From: an uncultured Erythrobacter sp.
Lineage (GTDB): Bacteria > Pseudomonadota > Alphaproteobacteria > Sphingomonadales > Sphingomonadaceae
Direction: 5' to 3'
DNA length: 64,000 bases
Assembly: GCF_947502395.1 (NCBI RefSeq)
Contig: NZ_CANMZM010000001.1
Location: forward strand, 992,001 to 1,056,000
How positions within the stretch are numbered: position 1 is the stretch's first letter; each line of letters opens with the position of its first letter. The notes under the pieces are model-generated. The model was not told where the DNA came from and searched no databases. It worked only from the letters and a program-made list of their open reading frames with translations. Positions 33,782 through 42,042 of this stretch are shown here, piece by piece. Made by a program: the position numbers and the translations under genes.

Positions 33782-35842
33782 TCACGATGCAGCCGTTGGA
33801 TTGATCAAAATATTGCCGACCGCGTCGATGGTTGCAGTGCAATCGTGTTCGACAAGCGTTGTGGAATCCATCTCGGTGATGATGGCTGGTCCGGGGATCG
33901 TGTCGCCTTGAAGCAGTTTTGCACGGTCATAGATGACAGCCGCGCGTTCCTCCCCGTCCATCCAAAGTGTGTGGTCTTTGATCTTGGCAGCGGAAGGATC
34001 GCCATTGCCTTTGGCAAGCTCCTGCGCCTCCAATTCCAGCGACTCTCCCAATGCCACAGCCCGCAGGTTCACGATCTCATGCGGGGTATCCATGTTGAAG
34101 GTGAAGAGGCGGTGATGCTCTTCATCAAAGCGAGCCAGCAGTCCGTCAATTCCAAGCTCACGCAAAGTGTTTTGATCGACTGTGAGAGGAACCTCAAAGG
34201 CCTGCCCTGCATAGCGCACATCAATCTCAAACTCGCTAGTGATGCTATCCGGCTGAATACCATCTTGCTCCAACTCACCTCGAGTTTGCTCAGCCATTTC
34301 GTCCAGAACCTCGATCAACTCGGCGACGTCTGTATTCATCGCAAGCTTGCTGAAAGAGCGCGCCGTCTCAGTCCGCATCCGCGTCGTCGCATCACCAAGC
34401 GCGCACAGCACGCCGGGAGAAACGGGCGAAACCGCTGGCCAAGAACCCATCAGTTTGGCGACAGCGTTGACATGCAAAGGCCCCGCTCCGCCAAAGCCCA
34501 TCAGGGCAAAGTGGCGCGGGTCATAGCCTTGCTGAACGCTGATCATTCTGAGAGCGCCGAACATGTTCTCATTGACGATATCAATGATCCCGCGCGCTGC
34601 ATCCATCAGGGAGACCCCAAGCGCATCGGCGATGGTCTGTACCGCCTTTTTCGCGCCTTCGCGGTCAAGCTTGAACGAGCCGCCGAGGAGGTCTTCGGGC
34701 AGATAGCCCAGCACCACATTGGCATCGGTCACGGTCGGCAATTCGCCGCCTTTGGAATAAGCCACTGGCCCCGGCACTGCGCCTGCGCTTTCAGGACCCA
34801 CCCGAAGCGCTCCGGTCAATTCCGGCACGTGCGCGATAGAGCCGCCCCCAGCCCCAACCGTCTTCACATCAAGAGCCGATGCGCGCACGGAAAGGTGCCC
34901 CACTTCGGTCGTGCGCACCCGGCGAGGCTCAAGGTTTTCGATGAGAGCAACGTCGGTCGACGTCCCGCCCACATCAAGGGTGAGAATGTTCTTAAGCCCA
35001 GCGTTCTTCGCCACCCAAACAGCGCCCGTCACACCGCCAGCAGGCCCCGACATAAGGATGTTGACGGGATGCTCCTGCGCTTTCTCACTGCTCATCAAGC
35101 CGCCGTCTGAGCGCAGCAGTGAAAGTTTACCCTTCACGCCTGCCTCAACCAGCTTGTCGCGCAGGTTCGCAATGTAATTGCCCACCACCGGACGCACCGC
35201 AGCGTTGGCAACCGTGGAGAGCGTGCGCTCATATTCCTGCATTTCGGGAAGCACTTCGTGGCTAAGCGAAATCGGTACATCGGGGCCAAATACCTCCGCT
35301 GCGATCGCGCCGATCTGCACCTCATGCGCGCCGTTCACATAGGCGTTGATGAGGCTGACCGTGATCGCCTCAACGCCTTGCGCTTTCAGCTTCTCAAGCG
35401 CGGCGCGGGCGCCCGCTTCGTCCACGGGGCGCACTTCATTGCCGTCGGCATCCATCCGGCCACCCACGGTGAGTGTATCTTCGAGCGCTGCCAGAGGTTG
35501 TGGCTTGGGCCATACGATCCACGCAGCAAGCCCCCCTGGCACAAAGCTCCGCGCGATCTGCATAATGTCGCGATAACCCTCGGTCGTGATCAAGCCGACG
35601 CGCGCACCCTTGCCTTGAAGCACCGCATTGGTGGCCACGGTCGTTCCGTGGAGGAAGAACTCGATATCGCCCGGATCAACGCCGGCTTCCTCCGTAATCG
35701 CGATCACACCGTTCAGGATGCCCTCGGAACTGTCATGCGGTGTGGAAGGCGTCTTGTGCCGCCAAAACGCGCCGGTATCGTTGTCGAACAACAGCAGGTC
35801 GGTGAAGGTTCCACCAACGTCCACACCCAGGCGGTAGCGCAT
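33782..35842 (-). CDS. Hydantoinase A/oxoprolinase-family ATP-binding subunit
   Basis: A 686-residue HyuA-type subunit. YRLGVDVGGTFTDLLLFD is the actin-like ATP-binding phosphate-1 motif, followed by FLHGTTVATNAVLQGKGA, LTLDVGGTSTDVALIE and MGFGGAGPLHVNAVA. It phosphorylates its substrate (a cyclic amide carbonyl or an enolised ketone, depending on subfamily) for the HyuB partner. The gene overlaps the HMG-CoA-lyase-like stop by one nt (TGATG). Full-length and apparently intact. Confidence 0.92.
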   Translation of the reverse strand: MRYRLGVDVGGTFTDLLLFDNDTGAFWRHKTPSTPHDSSEGILNGVIAITEEAGVDPGDIEFFLHGTTVATNAVLQGKGARVGLITTEGYRDIMQIARSFVPGGLAAWIVWPKPQPLAALEDTLTVGGRMDADGNEVRPVDEAGARAALEKLKAQGVEAITVSLINAYVNGAHEVQIGAIAAEVFGPDVPISLSHEVLPEMQEYERTLSTVANAAVRPVVGNYIANLRDKLVEAGVKGKLSLLRSDGGLMSSEKAQEHPVNILMSGPAGGVTGAVWVAKNAGLKNILTLDVGGTSTDVALIENLEPRRVRTTEVGHLSVRASALDVKTVGAGGGSIAHVPELTGALRVGPESAGAVPGPVAYSKGGELPTVTDANVVLGYLPEDLLGGSFKLDREGAKKAVQTIADALGVSLMDAARGIIDIVNENMFGALRMISVQQGYDPRHFALMGFGGAGPLHVNAVAKLMGSWPAVSPVSPGVLCALGDATTRMRTETARSFSKLAMNTDVAELIEVLDEMAEQTRGELEQDGIQPDSITSEFEIDVRYAGQAFEVPLTVDQNTLRELGIDGLLARFDEEHHRLFTFNMDTPHEIVNLRAVALGESLELEAQELAKGNGDPSAAKIKDHTLWMDGEERAAVIYDRAKLLQGDTIPGPAIITEMDSTTLVEHDCTATIDAVGNILINPTAAS

Positions 35843-36780
35843 CAGGCGATTTCCTTTTCTTGTGATTGGGCTGCCGGAAAGCCGCCGGATTTGGCGACCA
35901 TCGCGGGTAATTGCTTGCCCATGATTGGCGATAGCCAGTGGTTGGTCTCAATGAGTTTTGTGAGATTGAGGCCCGTTTCGATCCCTGCCCGTTGAAGCAT
36001 GTATTGCACGTCCTCAGTCGCGACATTTCCCGCCGCTCCGGGCGCAAAGGGACATCCGCCCAACCCGCCGATAGATGCGTCAATCGTGGCCGCACCCGCT
36101 TCGATAGCGGCCCAGACATTGGCAAGACCCGTCCCGCGCGTGTTGTGCAAATGCACACGGATTGGAATGTCGCCGATCGCAGCCTTCACGCCTGTCATAA
36201 GCCGAGCTACATGCGCAGGATTGCCTACTCCGATAGTGTCCGCGAGAGCGATTTCGACAGGCTCAACCTCGGCAAGTGAGCGCGCCATCGCGATGACGCG
36301 TGCCTCTTGGACTTCGCCTTCGAAAGGACAGCCAAAGCTCGCAGCGATTGTCGCTTGCGCGGTTTTGCCCGCCGCCTTCGCCGAAGCGATGATGGCCTTT
36401 GCCGCATCGACCGATCCATCAGAGGTCTGCCCCTGATTGCGCATAGCAAAGGTATCGGTCGCGACACACACGGCACCCAACTGATCAATCCGGCCCGTGG
36501 CAAGCGCACGGTCCGCACCGCGCTGGTTCATGACGAGGCCGATGTAGGTCACATGATCGTGCTCAGGCAGCGCAGCGCAGACATCATCCGCGTCCGCCAT
36601 CTGCGGAACTGCACGCGGATTTACAAAGCTGGCAACCTCAATCCGCCTCACGCCTGAATCGATTGCACGGGAGATAAGGCCAATCTTGTCCCGCGTTAGA
36701 ACCTCAATCTTCTCATTCTGAAGACCATCGCGAGGACTCACCTCAACGACTTCAACCGTTTTTGTATACACTGTTGCCAC
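35842..36780 (-). CDS. Hydroxymethylglutaryl-CoA lyase-family enzyme, GTG start
   Basis: A 312-residue DRE-TIM-class lyase: VEVSPRDGLQNEKIEV near the start, RIEVASFVNPRAVPQMADAD, RVHLHNTRGTGLANVWAAI and the HMGL signature SIGGLGGCPFAPGAAGNVATED. It cleaves a 3-hydroxy-3-methyl-acyl-CoA into acetyl-CoA (or a relative) and a keto acid. The start is GTG at 36780, overlapping the GntR stop by one nt (TAGTG). The first codons contain TGTATACA, the core of the operator upstream of gntR. The natural substrate may be a branched analogue of HMG-CoA, given the neighbours. Confidence 0.88.
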   Translation of the reverse strand: MATVYTKTVEVVEVSPRDGLQNEKIEVLTRDKIGLISRAIDSGVRRIEVASFVNPRAVPQMADADDVCAALPEHDHVTYIGLVMNQRGADRALATGRIDQLGAVCVATDTFAMRNQGQTSDGSVDAAKAIIASAKAAGKTAQATIAASFGCPFEGEVQEARVIAMARSLAEVEPVEIALADTIGVGNPAHVARLMTGVKAAIGDIPIRVHLHNTRGTGLANVWAAIEAGAATIDASIGGLGGCPFAPGAAGNVATEDVQYMLQRAGIETGLNLTKLIETNHWLSPIMGKQLPAMVAKSGGFPAAQSQEKEIA

Positions 36781-37448
36781 TATGCCGCACCCTTTTCGAG
36801 CTTACCCAGGCCCTTGTGAGCATCGGAATAGGCATGCAAGGCGCGGCGGATGTGGCTTTCCATAATGCTCTGCGCCCACGCGCCATCGCGCCGCTCAAAC
36901 GCCGCCAAAAGATCGGCATGCTCACCATGCGAGCGCTCGAACGCCTCGGGGTCATAATGCTGTGCTGTACGCCATACGACTGGCTGCTCAATCAGCGCGG
37001 TGAGCAGGTTTGTCAGCCGGCGTGAACCAGCAGTTTCGAGCACCAAGGCATGGAACTCCCGGTTGCGATCAAGGAAAGTCGTTACATCAGGCTTCACCCG
37101 AGAAACCGCAGAATAAATTGCTTTATTACATGATTTTAACTGATCAACGATGTCATCGGTAATGCGCTCGGCGGCGCGGCGAGCAGCATACCCCTCAAGC
37201 ATTGCTCGCAGTTCAAACGCATCGGCAACATCATCCAGCGACCAGTCAGAAACATAGCTGCGCTGGGACTCAGTGCGCCGCACCATGAGATCGGCTTCGA
37301 GCTGGCGAAGGGCCTCTCGAATTGGCGTGCGTGATACGCCGCAGCGCTCAGCCAAAGCCTCCTCCCGCAAAGGATCGCCCGACGACAATTCGCCCGAAAG
37401 GATCATGCCGCGGATCGCTTCATAGGCACGGTCAGACGCTTTGGTCAT
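36780..37448 (-). CDS. GntR-family transcriptional regulator (FadR subfamily, FCD domain)
   Basis: A 222-residue regulator. Winged-helix DNA-binding domain (about 5-72): GELSSGDPLREEALAERCGV and SRTPIREALRQLEADLMV. FCD ligand domain (about 80-205) with likely metal ligands in DRNREFHALV, SHGEHADLLAA and MESHIRRALH. It is the first gene of the lyase-hydantoinase-CoA-transferase operon and divergent from the TonB receptor, so it probably controls both. ATTGTATACAAT at 37501-37512 is a fitting operator. The ligand is likely the operon's substrate or an intermediate. Confidence 0.92.
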   Translation of the reverse strand: MTKASDRAYEAIRGMILSGELSSGDPLREEALAERCGVSRTPIREALRQLEADLMVRRTESQRSYVSDWSLDDVADAFELRAMLEGYAARRAAERITDDIVDQLKSCNKAIYSAVSRVKPDVTTFLDRNREFHALVLETAGSRRLTNLLTALIEQPVVWRTAQHYDPEAFERSHGEHADLLAAFERRDGAWAQSIMESHIRRALHAYSDAHKGLGKLEKGAA

Positions 37449-37487
37449 GGGTGAATTCTCAGCTCGTCAATTGGAAGGTCAGGAAGC

Positions 37488-37515
37488 TTGACTTTTATCA
37501 ATTGTATACAATAAA
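37488..37515 (+). promoter_or_regulatory. Candidate TonB-receptor promoter overlapping GntR operator
   Basis: TTGACT at 37488-37493 is followed after 16 nt by AATAAA at 37510-37515, a plausible -35/-10 pair. The 12-bp palindrome ATTGTATACAAT (37501-37512) lies between and over the -10 side. Bound GntR would block RNA polymerase. Element boundaries are inferred from spacing only. Confidence 0.4.
37501..37512. promoter_or_regulatory. Perfect 12-bp palindrome, probable GntR operator
   Basis: ATTGTATACAAT is fully self-complementary and lies 53 nt upstream of the gntR start. Its TTGTATACAA core resembles operators of FadR-subfamily regulators. The same TGTATACA core recurs at 36763-36770 inside the lyase gene. 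Confidence 0.6.
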
Positions 37516-37661
37516 GCTCACCACATGCAAGACGGTGTCGGGCACCATCTTTCAAAGGGACGGGAACCAAGCGGGTCGGGTCCGCATAGCTGGGTGCTTA
37601 GAAAACCAATTACTCAGGGGATTGTTCCTCGCACCAGGAACGATTGAATTAGGAGAGAAAC

Positions 37662-40175
37662 GTGCGTCACCGTCATTTACTAGTAGCAAGCTCAATATTC
37701 GGACTGGCGATTACGGCGCCTGCCCATGCGCAGGACAACAACGCCGAACAGGATGGCGCAAGTGAAGATGACGGCGCGATCATTGTGACGGCACGGCGTC
37801 AGAACGAGCGTCTGCAGGATGTCCCAGCGTCTGTTTCGGTTCTAACGGCAGATGCGCTCGAGAAGACAGGCGCTCAGAATGCCGCTGACTTTTCCCAGCT
37901 CACCCCTGGCGTAACAATCGTGACCGGCACCGCCGAGGCTGGCGATACTCAGATCAACATTCGGGGTATCAACGGCGCACGCGATGCGGAGAGCTCTGTG
38001 GCGCTCGTCGTTGACGGAATCCTCAAAACCAGTACGGCACAACTCAACCAGAACCAGGGCACGCTGCGCCAGGTCGAAATTCTCAAGGGTCCACAAGGCG
38101 CGCTTTACGGTCGCAACGCTGCGGCCGGTGCAATTGTCCTGCAAACCATCAAGCCAAGTGATTTTGTCGAAGGGGGCGTTCGCGGTTCATACGCCAATGA
38201 CAACACGTTCGAAGGCACGGCCTATATCTCCAGCCCTCTGACAGAGAACATCGGAGTGGTAGCCTCTGGTTACTACCGCACAACTGATGGCTTCTTCTTC
38301 AACGACTTTCTCAATGACGATGTGGTCGATGATCAAGAGGTCTGGTCAGTGGATGGGCGGCTTGTTGCTAACCTTGGCCCGGCGACCGAACTCGATGTCA
38401 AAGCCCGCTATTCTGAGCTGCGCGGCGCGTCGATCAACTTCAACTCCTCATTCCACATTCCCGCATTCGGGGCCACCAACCCGGCGTTCTTCGAAGACGT
38501 GAACGAGCATCCTTTCGTCTACAACGGCAATATCCGGCCTACGAACGAACAAGACAGTTTCGACATCTCCGCCAAGATTGAGCATGATTTTGGTGATGTA
38601 GCATTGACTGCATGGGCGCTTTATTCCGACGTGGATCAGCTTTTGACAGCGGATGGTACGTCTGCTGACTTTGCTCGCTTTATTGCTGCGGCAGATCCTG
38701 CAGCCCAGGGTGTGGTCGATAGCTGCTTTGCAACGACTGCCCAACTTACCGGTTTCCCAATTGCCCAGCCCGGCTTCATCGGGGAAATCCCGGTTCCCTT
38801 CATTTTCGCCCCCGCGAATGGGTCAACCTTCGGTGCCTACAGCCCGACCACTTGCGATGGCACGCAGTTGCAAATCCGCGAGCAATCAGACTTCAGCGCC
38901 GAGATTCGCCTTGCCTCTTCAGGGGGCGATGCTCTCAGTTGGGAAATCGGCGGCTACTTCCTCAACATCGATCGCGAAACCGGCGTCAGTATCGGCGGTG
39001 ACACTGGTGCTGGAGTGAGTGAGACGTTGTTAAACCCGGCTGGAAGCGCAAACCCGACCAGCCTGCTGTTGAACGATGAGTTTGACACCACTGTCTACGC
39101 TGTCTTCGGCAATGCTGAGTACGCTTGGGACGATCTGACGATTGGCCTTGCGCTGCGGTATGACATCGAAGACCGGTCTTCAGAAAGTCTTGTCCCCGCT
39201 GACGCACTGGACCCTTTCACCGGCGGACCGATTAACCCTGGCCTTGCCTTTGGTGCGTTCACGCCCGTCGATGAGACGTTCAGACAGCTTCAGCCCAAGG
39301 TGAGCATCAGTTATCAGCCCACCCCCGACCTCAACCTCTACGCCAATTGGGGCATTGGGTTTAAGTCTGGCGGCTTCAACAACCAAGGCTCATCGGCGAT
39401 TATCGATGCAAACTTCGTCCAGTTCATTGGTGCGGACGTGAGCATTCAGGATGTCTACGACAAAGAAACCTCTTCCGCCTTTGAAGCTGGCATAAAGGGG
39501 CAGCTGGCGAATGGCCGGATCACATTCGATCTCGCGGGCTACTACACCGATATTGACGATATGCAGTTCTTCGAATTCTTCGTGGGCTCGTTCGGACTCT
39601 TGCGTGTGGTGTCGAACATCGACGAGGTTGAGGTCTACGGCTTTGAGTTCAATTCAACTGTAGAGGTCATCGAGGGTTGGAAGTTCTTCGGATCGATCAA
39701 CGTGAATGAGAGCGAGATCAAAGAGAACAGCTCACGCCCTTCGACGGTTGGCAATGAATCGCCCTATACGGCGGACTATACAATCAATCTTGGCACAGAA
39801 ATCGACACGCCGATGAGTGATACTGTCGATCTGATCGTGCGTGCAGATTACCGGATCACTGGGCCAACATGGTTCCACTCTTTCCAAGATCAAACATCAC
39901 CAACGCTCTTCTCCGGACTGTTGCCGGGATCTGCCCTCGCTCTGCCAAGCTTTGTCGGTGACGCCGACTTCAGCGTTGCGGAACGCGAGGCCTTTGGCGT
40001 TCTCAATCTTCGTGCCGGTTTTGAGATTGGCGACTTCACGGCAACCGTTTTCGCCGAGAACCTGCTCAATCGCGAATACTTGAACGAGGTCATTCCCGCC
40101 ATCGAGTTTGGCGGCTCATTTATCTCCCCCGGTGCACGCCGCCTTATAGGCGTGGAAGTCGGCTACAGCTTTTAG
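37662..40175 (+). CDS. TonB-dependent outer-membrane receptor, GTG start
   Basis: An 837-residue receptor with a signal peptide (MRHRHLLVASSIFGL to AHAQ). A TonB-box-like stretch AIIVTARRQNERLQDVP leads to the plug domain (about 45-165: TPGVTIVTG, INIRGING, VEILKGPQGALYGRNAAAGA) and a 22-strand-type barrel ending VEVGYSF with a terminal Phe. It starts at GTG 37662 with AGGAG seven nt upstream. It faces the GntR regulator, so it likely imports the compound degraded by the adjacent operon. A strong terminator follows. Confidence 0.93.
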   Translation: MRHRHLLVASSIFGLAITAPAHAQDNNAEQDGASEDDGAIIVTARRQNERLQDVPASVSVLTADALEKTGAQNAADFSQLTPGVTIVTGTAEAGDTQINIRGINGARDAESSVALVVDGILKTSTAQLNQNQGTLRQVEILKGPQGALYGRNAAAGAIVLQTIKPSDFVEGGVRGSYANDNTFEGTAYISSPLTENIGVVASGYYRTTDGFFFNDFLNDDVVDDQEVWSVDGRLVANLGPATELDVKARYSELRGASINFNSSFHIPAFGATNPAFFEDVNEHPFVYNGNIRPTNEQDSFDISAKIEHDFGDVALTAWALYSDVDQLLTADGTSADFARFIAAADPAAQGVVDSCFATTAQLTGFPIAQPGFIGEIPVPFIFAPANGSTFGAYSPTTCDGTQLQIREQSDFSAEIRLASSGGDALSWEIGGYFLNIDRETGVSIGGDTGAGVSETLLNPAGSANPTSLLLNDEFDTTVYAVFGNAEYAWDDLTIGLALRYDIEDRSSESLVPADALDPFTGGPINPGLAFGAFTPVDETFRQLQPKVSISYQPTPDLNLYANWGIGFKSGGFNNQGSSAIIDANFVQFIGADVSIQDVYDKETSSAFEAGIKGQLANGRITFDLAGYYTDIDDMQFFEFFVGSFGLLRVVSNIDEVEVYGFEFNSTVEVIEGWKFFGSINVNESEIKENSSRPSTVGNESPYTADYTINLGTEIDTPMSDTVDLIVRADYRITGPTWFHSFQDQTSPTLFSGLLPGSALALPSFVGDADFSVAEREAFGVLNLRAGFEIGDFTATVFAENLLNREYLNEVIPAIEFGGSFISPGARRLIGVEVGYSF

Positions 40176-40213
40176 GTCCAACGCGATCAAAAAGCGCTTC
40201 GGATGTCGCGATA

Positions 40214-40250
40214 AGGGCAGGACGGGCAAAAGCCCGCCTGCCCTTCTTTC
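40214..40250 (+). terminator. Rho-independent terminator after TonB receptor gene
   Basis: GGGCAGGACGGGC pairs with GCCCGCCTGCCC (single bulged A) around an AAAA loop, then TTCTTTCGTTT. It lies 40 nt after the receptor stop. Confidence 0.85.
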
Positions 40251-40368
40251 GTTTCTCTACTGCTGTACCGCGACAGGCTCTTGCGATAATGCGCCGTCAA
40301 ATTGAAATACGGTGCGTTTAGTGGCTTAAGGTCGACGCACACAGCCAAAGCTGAAGGACGACAATCTC

Positions 40369-41967
40369 ATGAATGACCCGCGAGGCCCCCGACTTGAATT
40401 GAGCAGGCGGCTGGCTCTGAAAACCTTCGGCACGTCGGCTATTGCAGGGCTTTCGCTGATTTCGGCGACCCGCGCGATCGCTCAGCCGATTTTTCGGCAA
40501 TACCCGTTTCAGCTTGGGATCGCTTCAGGGGAGCCAGAACCTGACGGCTTTGTTATTTGGACACGGCTTGCGCCCGAACCGTTTGAGATCGGCTATGGCA
40601 TGCTCCCAGCTCCGGTGGAGGTGCGCTGGGAGGTCGCAAGCGATGAGCGGATGCGCAACACGGTGGCGGAAGGCACAGCGGTTGCGCGCCCGGAACTTGG
40701 TCACGCGGTCCATGTCGAAGTCGCAGGGCTGGAACCCAATCGCCCCTATTTCTACCGTTTCTATTCGGGCCGAGAGCGCAGCGGGATAGGCCGCGCAAAG
40801 ACCACGCCAGCGTTGGGTCAGCCGATTGAGAAGCTTCGTTTTGGCGTCGCTGGCTGCCAGAACTACGAGGAAGGCTACTATACTGCACACCGCCACTTGG
40901 CGGGCGAAGAGGCCGACTTCATCTACTGCTATGGCGACTACATTTACGAGTATCGCGGCGACCGGATGCAGGCCAAATGGCACGGCGGTGTTGAAGAAAG
41001 CGTTCGCCCGCATTTTGGCCAAGAGATCCACACGATCGAAGATTACCGCCGTCGCTATGCGCAGTATAAGATGGACACCGACCTCCAGGCAGCACACGCC
41101 TCTGCCCCTTGGTTTGTGACGTGGGATGATCATGAGATCGACAACAATTGGGTCTCGGACATTGATCAAGACGGAACGCCAGCAAGCATCTTTGCTCTGC
41201 GTCAACAGATGGCGATGCAGGCGTATTATGAGCACATGCCGCTGCGTGCGTCTTCGCTTCCGGTCGGCAATCAGATGCAGATATATCGGCAAGCGCGGTT
41301 TGGAGATTTGCTCGATCTTAATCTCCTCGACACGCGGCAATACCGCACCGATCAGCCATGCGATGACCGCTGGGCGCAATATTGCGACGGCGTTGATGAT
41401 CGTGCCGCGCAAGTGCTTGGCAAGCAACAGGAGGACTGGCTGTTTGAAAAGCTGGGGTCTTCCAAGGCGCAGTGGCAGGTGCTCGCACAGCAAATCATGA
41501 TGATGGACCTCGACCGCCGCTTTGGCGATGGTGAGGGCCGCAATCTCGACAGTTGGGGCGGATATGAGACGCCGCGTGACCGTGTGCTTGCGCAGGTGAA
41601 AGAGCTTGGGCGTGACAGCGTGATCGTGCTGACGGGTGATGAGCATCAGAACTATGCCGGTGAGCTTCACCTTGATGGACAGCGCCCGGGTGCAAAACCG
41701 ATTGCGACCGAGTTTGTATCCACCTCCATCACGTCAAGCGGCGATGGCGAAGACAAGCGCGGCGATACGATCCAAATCCAGAAGGAGAACGAGTGCCTTA
41801 AGTGGCATAATGCGCAGCGCGGCTATGTCATGTGCGATGTGACGCGCGACCAATGGACGACTGAGTTCAAGACGATGGACTATGTCTCAAAACGTGGCGG
41901 GACGATCAAAACGCGCAAACGTATGGCTGTGGCGAATAGGCAACCGGGGTCATTGGCCGAAGCCTGA
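40369..41967 (+). CDS. phoD: Tat-exported PhoD-type alkaline phosphatase/phosphodiesterase
   Basis: A 532-residue PhoD-family enzyme. The N-terminus carries a Tat signal (SRRLALKTFG, then a hydrophobic stretch ending AIAQ), so it is exported folded to the periplasm. A PhoD N-terminal beta domain (about 45-140) precedes the catalytic domain with CYGDYIYEYRG, WDDHEIDNNW and LTGDEHQNYAG, the expected metal-site segments. It releases phosphate from mono- or diesters, usually with Ca/Fe. It is a single gene; no Pho-box-like promoter was recognised. A terminator shared with the convergent gene follows. Confidence 0.88.
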   Translation: MNDPRGPRLELSRRLALKTFGTSAIAGLSLISATRAIAQPIFRQYPFQLGIASGEPEPDGFVIWTRLAPEPFEIGYGMLPAPVEVRWEVASDERMRNTVAEGTAVARPELGHAVHVEVAGLEPNRPYFYRFYSGRERSGIGRAKTTPALGQPIEKLRFGVAGCQNYEEGYYTAHRHLAGEEADFIYCYGDYIYEYRGDRMQAKWHGGVEESVRPHFGQEIHTIEDYRRRYAQYKMDTDLQAAHASAPWFVTWDDHEIDNNWVSDIDQDGTPASIFALRQQMAMQAYYEHMPLRASSLPVGNQMQIYRQARFGDLLDLNLLDTRQYRTDQPCDDRWAQYCDGVDDRAAQVLGKQQEDWLFEKLGSSKAQWQVLAQQIMMMDLDRRFGDGEGRNLDSWGGYETPRDRVLAQVKELGRDSVIVLTGDEHQNYAGELHLDGQRPGAKPIATEFVSTSITSSGDGEDKRGDTIQIQKENECLKWHNAQRGYVMCDVTRDQWTTEFKTMDYVSKRGGTIKTRKRMAVANRQPGSLAEA

Positions 41968-41986
41968 GCCCACCCACCAGACAAAC

Positions 41987-42026
41987 AAAAGGGGCGGATG
42001 AGAGAAACTCACCCACCCCTTTTTTG
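41987..42026. terminator. Bidirectional terminator between convergent phoD and BNR-protein genes
   Basis: AAAAGGGGCGGATGAG pairs with CTCACCCACCCCTTTT (two mismatches) around a short AGAAA-type loop. An A run flanks one side and TTTTTT the other, so it serves both strands. Confidence 0.85.
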
Positions 42027-42042
42027 TATCGTGAAGCCCAAC

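Noticed and set aside
33398..35110. 570-codon plus-strand open frame opposite the hydantoinase genes
   Set aside because: Crosses the palindromic repeat and two strongly supported minus-strand genes; no recognisable domain.
40525..41670. 381-codon minus-strand open frame opposite phoD
   Set aside because: Antisense of a clear PhoD-family gene; no motif or ribosome site.
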